A stretch of DNA of 46,639 nucleotides from Cudoniella acicularis. Its lineage: Eukaryota > Ascomycota > Leotiomycetes > Helotiales > Helotiaceae. Under the pieces are notes generated by a model. The model searched no databases. It was not told the DNA's origin and was given only the letters and a program-made list of their open reading frames with translations. The DNA lies in the NCBI GenBank assembly GCA_013054445.1, contig JAAMPI010000264.1, positions 1 to 46,639 of the forward strand, read 5' to 3'. Position numbers and translations under genes: made by a program. Numbering within the stretch: position 1 is the stretch's first letter; each line of letters starts with the position of its first letter. This document shows, piece by piece, positions 1-11,067 of the stretch.

Positions 1-818
1 AATGCTTGGGGGTTTTCGGAATGCTTGTGCTTGTGCTTGTGCTTATGCTTGTGGCTGATATTAGTGTTTTAGGCATGGTTTCTTATTAAATTAATTACAA
101 ATGTCTTAAAGTATTTATCAATCCTTCTCTTAACACCATAACTTTGTATCTAGACATTAGGTAAAACGAAAACAATAGTTTAAATATCTCTGCTACTGTG
201 AGACAGTATAACGAAAAAACAGAACGAAGTAAAAGCGGGGTAAGGCGTAAGTTAGCTAGCTATATTACTTGAATTTGCTTTAAGGAGAATAGAATCATGA
301 GACACAATTCCGGACTAGCTCGGGAGCTTTCTTTATGCTCCTCTTTTGTCGATAAGCGGTTCGAGGGTGATACGATCTAGGAGCCTCTTATAGAGAGCCT
401 TTTTTCGAAGAGAGGCTTCTCTTCTCAAGTGAGTGTTTTCTTCGATGAGAAACGATGCGATTATGAAGAGGAAGGGGTCAGGCTTTGCTATTCGAGTATG
501 AGGACAAAAGACAAAGGTATTCATTCACCATGTAATATATAGCTCAACTTGCTCCGGTCAACGTGGGAATAGATCACGTATTTCTTACTCCCTTATAGCG
601 ATTTGAAGGTATGTTTTTTTTAGGAGTATCTTTTAGAGGCTCTTCTTTTAGTAGCGTACACGAAGGCCTAAAGTATAGCGGAAAATTCTATATAAAAGCT
701 TTCACATTGTTTTCTTTTTGATGCATTGATGCGTTGCCTTACAGCCTAAAGCCTCAACATATTCTAAGCGAACCAGGCCACAGCTAGCTCCAGCCTTTTC
801 TGTATCTCTTTCCGCAGC
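1..818. other. AT-rich intergenic, no gene seen
   Basis: No supportable gene. Positions 22-56 hold a short degenerate run of the hexamer TGCTTG. The rest is AT-rich with stops in all frames. A 63-residue minus-strand ORF at 333-524 resembles nothing I recognise. The right end is upstream of the broken HET gene. Confidence 0.6.
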
Positions 819-3235
819 ATGTCGCAAGATCGTGGGAACAGCGGCCATCTCCCCTCAGATCCAACCCCGGCTTTGGTTTCTCCCGAAGATGAGGCTGTGA
901 GAGAACTTGACGGTGCCCTGATAAGCCAGTCCGAGTTTGAGTTTCAAAAGCGACGGGAATAGCACGAAGACTAATATCCAGAGCAGGATGTCACTAGTGG
1001 TGGCATCTCGGAAGAAGCTTCTATGAGAGCTGATGATAAGGACCGGGCACGGCCCTCTGCGTCCAATTTCCAGCTCGGAGACGATGGGATTTGCACTGAG
1101 TGCTAGAAGTTATTTGACGCAGTAGCAAAAGATATGCTCAAGAAGGGCGAGGTGTCCAATCACGAGTTCGGAGGTCGGTACCATCATTATGAAAGCGCCA
1201 TGTCTATCCAAGAATCTAGTCAAAGCGGCTGCAGGATTTGCATACTTTTGATTGAGGTATATGGATATGAGAAGTTTGCAAAAGACTCGCAAATACAGAA
1301 AGAAGTGATGGGAAATATCAACCCCCCGGACACTCCTCATGTCTGGCTCCATGCTTATGCAGAAGCATGGGCCATCAGCCTCGCACTTCCAATGGGCCCA
1401 GGGACCGTAATCTAGGACAATAAGACGATGTTATTGTTTCCAGCGGGAGAGAGAATTATTATCACGAAGTGATCGCATAACTTACAGATATAGATTCAGA
1501 GACGCCGATAAACGAAGTACTGCGTCCATCACCGCTAACTTATTTACCAGTAGCAAAAAACTGGCTAAAGGAGTGCGTTGACAAACATGATCACTGCGGC
1601 CAAGCCGGTTCCCAGGTTCTACCCACTAGATTACTATGCCTCCGTGAAAACAGGATATATTTGATACACACGGTGCAAAATCCAGGCACGCAACTACAGT
1701 ATGCCACATTAAGCCATTGTTGGGGAGCCATAGATTTCTTCAAACTATGCCAGGATAATTTTCAAGATCTCCAGGAGTGCGTCCCCGAAAAAGAGCTTAC
1801 GGGGACCTTTCGTGATGCTGTTTACGTCACTCGATATCTGGGACTGGAGTACCTATGGATCGATTCCATATGTATAATCCAAGACGATGAACAAGACTGG
1901 GAGAGGGAGCCTGCCTTAATGAGTGGTGTTTACGGAGGGTCCACGATCAACATTGCCGCAGCTAATTCCCTTGACGGCAACGGCGGCTGCCTCTACAATG
2001 ATACGGATCATGCCGCAACTATAGCAAAGTGCAAGGCCTTCAGGTATCGCTTCAGGATGCCAGGTCTACAGGAAGACAAGATATGGGAACTTGCCCCTAT
2101 GGGTTTGTATCCTGACTGCACTAGCTGAACGCATCTTGCAAGTCGCGCTTGAGCTTTGCAAGAGAGGTTCTTGGCACCTCGAACACTGCACTTCAGTAAG
2201 ACGGACCTGCTCTGGGAGTGCCACGACAAGGAAGCTTGTAGTCTCTATCCTGACACACTGCCTCAACATCTCTGTGAGCGCTCTAGCTACCGGACAAGGG
2301 CATCACTTGCTTCAATTTGGCACTTGATTGTGAAACTGTATTCGGTAGCAACGTTGACGAGGCACAACGACAAATTAGTTGCTCTATCAGGTCTTGCACG
2401 TGCAGTGCAAGTCAAGACAGAGGATGAGTATGTGGCTGGTATGTGGAGAAAAGATTTAGAATACCAATTATTGTGGAGAAATCATGACAACATAATAATG
2501 CCTCGTCCACAACTTTACCAAGCACAAACAGTAAGCGCGGAGCACATTCACTTTATATCATTTCAATCCGAAAGCAGCCCATATTCTGCAATTTTTGACA
2601 CCCTTATATTGTCACAGATCAAAAAAAACGCTAACTTCTATATTTTCTAGTGGCCATGGGCAACATTTGACACTATGGCCAGCTACTTTCCAGCCCACAA
2701 CTCGAGTAGGCGTCTATACGTACACGTTTATAGCGTTTACACCCATCCCACAGGGTTCAATCAGCTTAGCCAAATATCGAGGGGCCTCCTGACACTATCT
2801 TGCATTGTCTTAATTCGTGGCACCACTACCCGCCAGGATAGCTTGGGCGCCGAGCACCAGGAAATGTTTTCATTTCTATTCCATTCAGTAGCATTGAGCT
2901 TTGACGGCGACACGACCGTTGCAAGAATTGATTGGGATTGTAAAGAGGACCATTCCGGATTGCTCTACTTTCTCCCCATCTCGAGGGACTCTTCAGAGCG
3001 CAATGTCCCGGGAGGATTCAAGCATATACAAGGGATAGTGCTACGAAAGCATCTCTAAACTGGGAATATAGTGCAATATTCTCGACTGGGTTGGTTCTTA
3101 TTTGACTTTGATACTGGCAGTGGTGGCGACGATGAGAGACTTCATTACCAAACTATCTTAGAAAAACAAAAACGGTTAACACCACTATCCGAATATTCCA
3201 AGACGCTCGAATGGAGCAAGAAATACCCTGAATAA
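819..3235 (+). pseudogene. Broken HET-domain (heterokaryon incompatibility) gene
   Basis: HET-domain proteins act in vegetative incompatibility and can trigger cell death when unlike hyphae fuse. Seen here: an ATG at 819 opens a frame that reads through stops at 960 (TAG), 972 (TAA) and 1104 (TAG) to the N-terminal Cys pairs CTEC and CRIC. From 1490 the frame runs to 3235 with WLKECVDKHDHC, the HET core YATLSHCWG, WIDSICIIQDD and STINIAA, then two TGA stops (2126, 2150) around RA*ALQERFLAPR, where HET proteins normally carry Trp. An intron at 2531-2650 (GTAAGC, branch GCTAAC, TTTCTAG) joins to WPWATFDT in phase. TAA at 3056 interrupts the tail, which stays open to TAA 3233-3235. The junction near 1407-1489 also needs a frame change. 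Six stops with mostly intact frame mean it is dead by substitution. The order of motifs fits no other family. Confidence 0.88.
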
Positions 3236-3900
3236 CGCTATCTTATCGAAATCATCTAATGCGCCTTCAGCTGCAAGACCTGCACGCCGAACAACAAGTA
3301 AGCCACTTTCACGAAGGCAGAGAGGTATGCTATAAGGTTGCTGTCTGAAAAAGTTCTATGCTAATTTTTGTTTATTACCCAGATATCCGCGCGAGGGCTC
3401 CTTATAACAATATCTGCTTTAACTTCTAAATTGTCTCTACCATAAGAAGGGAATAGGAGAAGGCATTCATATTGAAGGAGGAAGGGATAATATACTATGT
3501 CTAGTGTTTCAACTCTCCCATTCTGTTAATCCAGACAGGAGAATAGATAGCTCTGCTTTCTATTCTGTCTAATAAAATATCCTTATCTCTTTACTCCTCT
3601 GCTTCTAAGCTGTTTCTTTTAGAGCTCTTCGTTCTTCACCTTTCCGCAACAGAGAGGGCCAGTTTTAAGGCTCTAAGCCTCGAATTAAAATTTAAAATTA
3701 TAGTGAGGTTTAAGTGCGTCAGATAATGCAGGAAAGTTCAGCTAGCAACATAACGCGCAAGAGATATATATCTATTAATTTTGACCTGAATCCAATTCAT
3801 TCTATATCATTCTCGCTGAGATCTAGAACCGCCAAGGAAATTCAACCTCGTTTAAAAGGTTCTAGTCACAAACAAGTTACAGAGACCCTTAGAACATACC
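3236..3900. other. AT-rich intergenic, nothing recognised
   Basis: Between the HET pseudogene and the first MITE. No coding signal is seen. A 70-residue plus ORF at 3714-3926 runs into the MITE and is probably chance. Confidence 0.55.
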
Positions 3901-3903
3901 TAA

Positions 3904-4163
3904 CGAGCCTGCGGACAGAAGTCTAGGTTTCAGGCCGATTTTCAGGCTTCGCGACCCCACATTCAGACCTCCGAAAACCAAAGTTATTACGGTCACTTGA
4001 AAGTTATAAAATAACCAGGAATAATTATAGCAAAGGATCTAGCGATTAAGATTTTTAAGAGGCAAAGAAGCTTTCTATTTGCTAGCCTTTAAAAGTTTAC
4101 GATTTTCAAAATTTAATTTACTTGTAAAATAGCCTGAAACCTAGACTCCTGTCCGCAGGCTCG
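3904..4163. mobile_element. MITE copy 1, TAA target duplication, Harbinger-like
   Basis: A 260-bp non-coding element bounded by 32-bp terminal inverted repeats that start CGAGCCTGCGGACAG and differ at one position. It is flanked on both sides by TAA (3901-3903 and 4164-4166). The interior is AT-rich and shares blocks with the copy at 17539-17811, including the tract from GATTTTCAGGCT through CCCCAC. A 3-bp TAA/TTA target duplication is typical of PIF/Harbinger elements, so a Tourist-like non-autonomous element is the best class; that is inference, as no transposase is present. Confidence 0.82.
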
Positions 4164-4186
4164 TAAGAGCTACCCACTTCTTTTGA

Positions 4187-4232
4187 GAACCCCTGCAAAC
4201 CTTCATAATTAGGAAGGGTTTGCAGTGAGTTC
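4187..4232. repeat. Hairpin-forming inverted repeat next to MITE 1
   Basis: The arms CTGCAAACCTTC and GAAGGGTTTGCAG are complementary except for one extra base, around an 8-nt AT-rich loop. Weaker pairing extends outward through GAAC and GTTC. It lies 23 bp right of the MITE. Confidence 0.6.
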
Positions 4233-5573
4233 AGGTGAGAGTAGGAACACGAAAAGCATCACGATTCCCTTTTTTTCGTGATAAAACAATCTACGTATAC
4301 TTAAATGCAAGAACTAAGAGGTCAAGAGATAGCGCATATGACCTGAATCTAGTGATAATCTTTTGATTTTTTTGAAATTACAATATTTTTAATAATAAAT
4401 ATTTTCCGGTTTTCACGACTCAAAACGGGTTGTAACGAGTAAGAGCCTCCGCCGAAACCTCGCGGGGCCCGTGTTTAGGTAGGGGGAAATTAACAGATCT
4501 GAACATCATGAATAGATAATAGATTTGGCCTTTTTACAAAATATCCAACGGCTTCCCTGGTTCCCCGCAGAAAACCGTCATGCATTCTGTATCCACGATA
4601 ATAACTACCTCTTATAAAATTCACCTCGTATTTAAATTATTAAAAGATTCTATATATCTTTTATATTTCTCTAGCTATAATCACTATCTTTCCACTCTTT
4701 AATCTAAAGTCTATCTCTAATCTAGAGACTAGGGGTTAAAATTATAAAAGAAAGAAGAGTCATTTTACTAACTATACCTGCCAAACATAGTTCTTTCGAG
4801 AAATGTTTACAACACACAAGGCACTACTAAAAGATTATTAAAATGTGCCCAAGTACTGACTCTTGTTTCGTGTTACTATTAAATATATCTAGTCGAGTTA
4901 ATCCTAAGATTGAAACTACCAAGACTCAGTGCCCCCCAACACCAACAAAAACAGCAATATCACCAACGCACAAACACCATCTCTACTCCATCACCGCATA
5001 CCCAAGCACACATATAAAGATCCCCACGAAAATTAATCAAACCACAGTACATACAATTATTCATGACACTAATTGATTGATTTGTATTTCTGTATCTATT
5101 TGTCTGCATGTCGCGTGACTTTGTACCCCGTTTTTGTTTTCGTCTCTAATCTATACATCATAACAAGTACTGTACAAGTACCAATCCACGCAGCCACTAT
5201 GAATCCATGCTCATACCCATGCATCGAAGAAGGGTACCCTTAATTTAATCGGCACCACCAACTCCACAAACGAATCTGTCTCAGGGCCCTTCATGCTAAG
5301 ACGCCATCGCCCGGGTTCCCGGCACGTTTCGCGAGCCTAGCGGCGAGAGGTTCGAGCAAAGTTGATAAATCACATTTTCTCAGCCGAGCCGAGAGAGCGG
5401 TGAATAACACTATATTTCGGGAGGGAGGCCGAACCTGCGTCGATTGAAATCCGGGACGGTGTAAGGATCTCGATGCCGAGAACAACGGGTCGTCGACGGT
5501 GATCAGGCATCTGATGTGGACACGGAATTCGTATCTGCGGGCGTAGGTGTATGATTCGGCTCAGCTGCTTTGG
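4233..5573. other. AT-rich intergenic downstream of the Vip1 gene
   Basis: No convincing gene. It contains long A/T-rich stretches (about 4350-4420 and 4600-4760) and a 77-residue low-complexity Thr/Pro ORF at 4843-5076 that is probably chance. The right end, from about 5503, is the 3' flank of the Vip1 gene and holds what looks like its former C-terminal codons in another frame. Confidence 0.55.
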
Positions 5574-8500
5574 CTAGTGGAGCTCCTTCAGCTGTGTCTC
5601 TCCATTTGGTGCAGATGCGGAAAGGCGGTTCTCAGTGGCTTTGAAAGGCGCATCTAGCGCAATTCTGGAATGACGATTCTCGTCAGCGGCTTTTGCAGCC
5701 TCTCCATTTTGTGGAGGTATGAAGAGATGATTCCCGTCAGCAGCTTTGGCAGGTGGAGCTGCTTCGATTTCAGTCTCTCCATTTACAGCTTCTTCCGATT
5801 CGTTTCCTTTATGAAATGTATGCGACTCGCTGATATTGACTGCTAGAAAGCTCTTGGGAAGTTTGACCCTGTTATTGGTTAGTGCATACTCAAATTCCCG
5901 GGAGAAATATTTACTGATGAAATTTCGCTCGCAATGTTTCAATGACCTTCTTCCAATCACCATGTGAAGTCAAACTTCTCCTCTGCGCACAGCTAATGCA
6001 ATGCTTGCTATCGAGCTGTACATCAAGTGGATCAAACGTATGAGCACCAGGGCTTATTGTTATTCGAATAGAATATGCATATTTGGCAACATCTTGAGCA
6101 TCTGGAGGTGTCTTATTCTCGGACTCGTACAACTCGAAGCAGATCTGTGAAAGGTAGTCGAGTTCAGGAATGGCACTTCGTTTGATCTTTGTTTCGATTC
6201 CACCCTCGAGAATACAATTGAGCAGAGTATAGATATGGGATTCCTTGGTAAAGTAAATAAACGATTTAGCATCATCGGAAGCTTGCATTTCTTCGAGGTC
6301 TTGGACAATTTCCTGTACATTATTAGCATATGCACAGCAATTGTCAGAAGCCAACTTACCCTTAATAATGGAAGCGAGGTCAAAAGTCCAATCTCGAGCT
6401 TCTCATGATCGGTGATACCATATTCCTGCGGGCATATGAAGTCGAAGAGTACCTTTGCCAACTTGTAAAGTTCTCTCAACTTTTCAAGACGCGCATCAGT
6501 TTTGGCTCTGGTTTGACTACTCCCTGTGAATAAACGAAAGTATTGCTCAGGCTGTTCGTCCGCCTGCTTGGTTGCCGCAATCATGGACCTCCGTCTAAAC
6601 ATTCGGCGATGCATACTTCTGTTGGTGTCGGCTTTCTCCATTGGAAGTGTCTGACTGTTATCTACAACGGCGTCATCAACTTCTTTGTATGCTTCTCTCT
6701 CGATACCTTTGGACTCCGTGGCAAGGGCTTCCTCTTCTTCCGCAAGGATACTCTTACTAGGTGTGAATACCCATTCAAGGAATTGCCGATTGTGAAGAGC
6801 ATCAAACTTCATGGTATCATACAGTTCCGAAATCTTGCTCGGGTCCACTTTCTCCCCATCACAGAACTCGCTGAATAGCTTTTCCCAGCGCTCCTTGAAG
6901 AGCTCGGCGTCCTCTCCACAACACCAACGGGATTGAATGCTGCTTGTAGCTGTCACTTGGGATATTGCTGAGCCCATTGCAGATCCGCCGTGTTCCTTGT
7001 CTCCCGGGTTGGCAATAGCATTAAGTGACGATGAAGCGCCTCCATATAGCTTTCCGTAGTTATGACGCATGACTCTGCGATGAAATTTCATGAGTTGTAC
7101 GACATAAGATTGAACGTTTGACGGTTCTGGCATATTTGCAGGCCAGGCAAATTGTGGTGGTGCCTCAATGCCTTGTCGGAGAAGAGTCTTCAGCTTCTTC
7201 TTAACTTTGTCCATCTCGTCCTTGGCAGCATTAGAATCATCGAGGAGGTCCTTCCTGATTGTGATGAAGTCCGAAGGCAAATCCTTTTGGCCTGTGAAGG
7301 CGGATGCCCATATTTGCGCACTGGTCGTGACCCGTCTCTCAGAGCTGCTAAACACATGCACCTCCTCCAGTATCTCTCTATTCATTAACAGAAGATCATT
7401 CCGCATGTTTTGTCCAAGTTCTTGAGATTGATACCTGGCAGAATGTGTTGGCTCGCCTCCCCATTTAACAATAAGTTGAAGTTTGTCAATGACCAAGCTG
7501 TTTTCTGCCGCCGTAATACGAGAAAGTGTAATGCCAGAAAGAGAGTCACTTCGAGTGGGAGTTTTTCGAAGTACCGGTTCATCCGTCTCTTCTCCCGGTT
7601 TGGTCTCCTTTGCCGACTGGTCTTCAGCTTTCGCTGCTTCCTGCAAAGCTGCCTGGAACTGTTCCAGTTCAGCGCCAACGGAGTCGGGAATCACAGCCAT
7701 GACCTCCTCAGGTTTCCTCTTTCTGAACATAGGTTTTATCTGAACCTTGGTGCCGGCCCAACCACCCTTCTTTACCAGCACATTTCTCAATGTCCTAAGC
7801 TTTTCTCGATCCTCCACACCTTCGCGCATCGCAATATCGACGGCAACAATGACACTATCGAGGGCAGCCTCGCCAGTCAATAACACCTCCTCTTGATGTC
7901 CTTTCAGCAGTTCGACAAATGGCTTTGTATGGAACGTAAATTTGTACTTCTGCTTCGGAGTTCGGTCTGCGTGGCGGATAACTGAGACGATACCTTTGAG
8001 CTTCCAAGTATGTTTGGGAGCTGGAGGTGCAACCGGCTCTTTGCCATGAGCTGAACCTGGTGCCGGTGTGGAGGGGACGGTTGAGGGTGTGGTAGATTGC
8101 ATGTTTGGGTTCGGGAACGCAACTGCTGGTGGAGGAAGGAGGGGTGTTGTAGATATGCTGGGGAGTGATATGCCTTTATCAGCACCAGGGGGTGTAGTTC
8201 TGGGTGTTGGTGCGCTAGATGGTTCCTTAGATGCTGCTCCATGATTCTTCTTATTATGATGTCCATGTAATTTGGACATGCTTGGCGATTTGGCAAGAAT
8301 TGTTTGAAATGCGGATCGGTGGTTCTCTTTCACGGTCTCTTTTCTCACAATAATCGGACTCGCCGTACCATCCGATTGACTTGAGGAGCCATTGTTGACT
8401 GGTGCTCCCAATTGTCGTTGCTTTTCGCGGATGAACATATCTCGGAGAATGCGTGAACATTGATCATAATACTCGTCGTTGTCTTTTACAAAACTCCATC

Positions 8501-10430
8501 CATTCACATCAATAACATAACTTTTGCCCTCGGCACGAAGTAAATCAAATCCACAGACGCGTTGCCCAAAGCTCATAGCAATGCGACTCGCCATAGCAGC
8601 CTCATCTTTCGACAGACTGGTGATATATCGTATTTCTTTTCCATGATTATTGCGGCGAACTAAACCATCCACTACCGGCGATTTTCGAGTCTCCGCATGG
8701 CAAAAGTTTGGCCCAACAGTATATGCTTTGACATCCTCGGCGTTGTCGACGTGCATGAATTTTTCATAGATATAGCTGCTCCCAGGTTCTAAAATTGCTC
8801 TTGGGATGCTCATGCCTTCAACTCGCTCGGAGCTCTTGTTGCCTATCTTGCGGAACAATTTTCGGGCTCCACCACCCTGGCTCTTCGGGTAATAAATACA
8901 TATGTTGTGATCTTCCCCACTGATTGGCTTTTCAACGAATGGTTTGGATAACAGTTTGCCGTCAACGCTTAGGGTGTCGCCGTCATCCAAAAGTTCCACC
9001 ACCCGAGGAGGGATTGATTGACCGCCAGTACCATCCTCGGGACCGTCCAGAGATACACCGGTTGTGTCTTTCAGATGCACTGCCATTTCCGGCGTCAGCA
9101 AACTTGGGCCGCCATCTCGATTGACCTCCAATCTCTTTGGTGTTGGGACATTGATCTCATCAAGAATCATGAGGCAAATTCTCCGGTCCCACAAGATCTT
9201 TTGCATTGGCACATCGTTGACGCAAAAGGGTTTTCGAGCTTCCACATACGCAATTGCTTTGTCCAAGGGGAATCCATCAGAGTAGAAGGATATAAGATAG
9301 TCACAAATAGGCCAGTTCTCAACATCTTCGTCCAGAATAACCTTGTCTCCAAAGACAATCACATCGAACTCTTTATTGGCAATGAGACGGTTCAAAATAT
9401 TCCTGCTTGGTTTGCTCCTAGCTTTTGCATCTAAAGCGCATACACCAATAACGCCCCAGGGTGCAGGTTTTGGTTCTTCAGCCCTTCTTGGATGAAATCC
9501 TGCTTCACTGCTTGGGCTCTGGCTGCTAGCCCCAGTACTTCCACTGAATCTTCTCTTCGCTCGGCTTCGAGATCTCGCAGGGACGAGGGAGCGTGGAGAA
9601 CCCTCCCCTCTTTGTGCTACATTTCGTTTTACGATATCTGAAGCATGGGCAGGAGACTCTCTGGCGGTGAGCGAGTGGCCATTTATTGATCCGTGGTTGC
9701 TAAACTGGTTTGTTGAGGAGGTTGTGACAGAAATGGCCGAGGTGGAGGTCTCTGGAAGTGAAATACCCATTGGCTTATTCGGCGATAAAGATCCAGAAGG
9801 AGTTCTTGTGTTCAAGCCAGCTTCTGAACCATTTGCAGACGCAGCGGAGCTGGGCGCAGCCCCGGCGCGAGCAGAACTTAAAGAGTATATTGAAGATACT
9901 GACATCCGCTTGGTCTCAATATCTGGCATCGACGGGCGAGATCGAAGAGCAGCTTCAGGTAACATAGGATGCTTCGAGTCGTCCGCCATAGTGGTGCCGG
10001 GTGATATTTTGGGGGTCTCGAAATCCTCCACCGCTATATCCTCTCTACCGGTGCTCGGCCGACTGTCTGTAGCGCCCTGCAAATTTCCCTGTTTCCAAAG
10101 ATCTGTGACACCGGATCTTATGCTGTACGTCGAGGATGTTCGAGATCGCGAGAGCTGTCGTGAGGGAGGGGGCATAGAAATACTGGCTCGATCGGCGTGG
10201 GTTTCTGTTGTTCCTGGCTCCGCATATCGGCCCTTGCGACTGGACTGTGGGTTGAGATTGGAGACTGGAAAGAGGCTATTCGGGGGGGTTCGGGTCTTCG
10301 ATTTAGGACGTAAAGGAGCCGAAAATTCAAACTCGAGGTCTGGTCCGTCTGGAATTTCTCTTGAGGGCTCCACTGGCCGGGTGCTAGGATCCTTAGTTTC
10401 TGGCATTACACTGTTCTTAGCATGAGCCAT
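5574..10430 (-). CDS. VIP1: Vip1/Asp1 inositol hexakisphosphate / diphosphoinositol kinase
   Basis: Makes inositol pyrophosphates (1-InsP7/InsP8) in the cytosol and also carries a histidine-acid-phosphatase-like domain; in fungi the family acts in phosphate sensing, polarity and cytoskeleton. Model of three exons: 10430-6360, 6312-5915 and 5868-5574, giving 1587 residues. Introns of 47 bp (GTAAGT...ACAG) and 46 bp (GTAAAT, branch CACTAAC, ACAG) restore the family sequence at [13 protein letters not shown] and KFHQ/VKLPKSF. Residues 1-320 are Ser/Pro-rich and disordered. The ATP-grasp kinase begins at [19 protein letters not shown] (about 323) and ends near [20 protein letters not shown] (641-660). 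A low-complexity linker precedes the phosphatase domain with [10 protein letters not shown] at 819-828. The ATG has strong context (GCCATGG). The C-terminal tail has imperfect NGE/KAAD repeats and looks shortened by a one-base loss near 5585. Confidence 0.95.
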
Positions 10431-11067
10431 GGCGGAAGTTGACTCGCCGTCCGCTACTACCAGTAATATGAAGGACAGGCCTCACGACATGTCAAGAGCG
10501 CCAATTGTCAAAGAGGCGACGCAGAATTGGCACGAGACATAGGTAGTGGCGAGAGGAGGCGCTAGAGGTAGAAAGAAGTGACATTGCTGCTGAAGGTGAA
10601 TGCATTTTGTGCTCTGGTGATGCTTCCGGGCAATGACGTTCGTTCCATGCGACGGCAGGCGCGTGTGCTTTGCCAGCGAAAGCGGTGTGTGGTGTGCGTG
10701 CTGCTGGCCTTGGTGAAAGCTGGCGAGGGCTAGACAAAGAGCAAGGCAGACGCCCAAAGCTCAGTAGGTCAACGAAAACGGGTGCAAGCAGGATGCAGAG
10801 CACAGAAAGACAACGGGTATCACAGGAGTCATAGAGAGAGAGAATACATGACAGAGGAGAGGCGTGGTCGTGGTTTTGAGTTGAGGCTCCATTCCCCCAC
10901 GCCCTGACAGGCGAGGACAAAGCAAAATGCAAGGGTCCATTTCGGGCGTAGAAAAAAAAGTGCTAAGGTTAACCCACCTTCAACGGCCGCTGTAGAAAAA
11001 GCAACTATGAAGTCTTGAATCAACCACAAGACTTTGACATTCATTTCTGCTGCTGCCGGTCGCAAAG
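10431..11067. promoter_or_regulatory. Divergent promoter region between VIP1 and UTP21
   Basis: The 637 bp separating the two head-to-head ATGs must hold both 5' leaders and promoters. No clear TATA box is visible; several antisense ORFs here have no family resemblance. The region is less AT-rich than the gene deserts. I could not identify specific factor sites with confidence. Confidence 0.5.

Noticed and set aside
22..56. TGCTTG repeats as a telomere or CRISPR-like array
   Set aside because: Too short and not the fungal telomere unit TTAGGG; no spacers.
2091..2327. Separate short ORFs inside the HET relic
   Set aside because: They are off-frame readings; the HET frame continues through the TGA stops.
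5911..6354. 147-residue minus ORF as a separate gene
   Set aside because: It is the middle exon of Vip1 joined by two introns; its first 14 codons are intron.
9667..10425. 252-residue plus-strand ORF
   Set aside because: Antisense shadow of the Ser/Pro-rich N-terminus of Vip1; the minus-strand protein has clear family domains.
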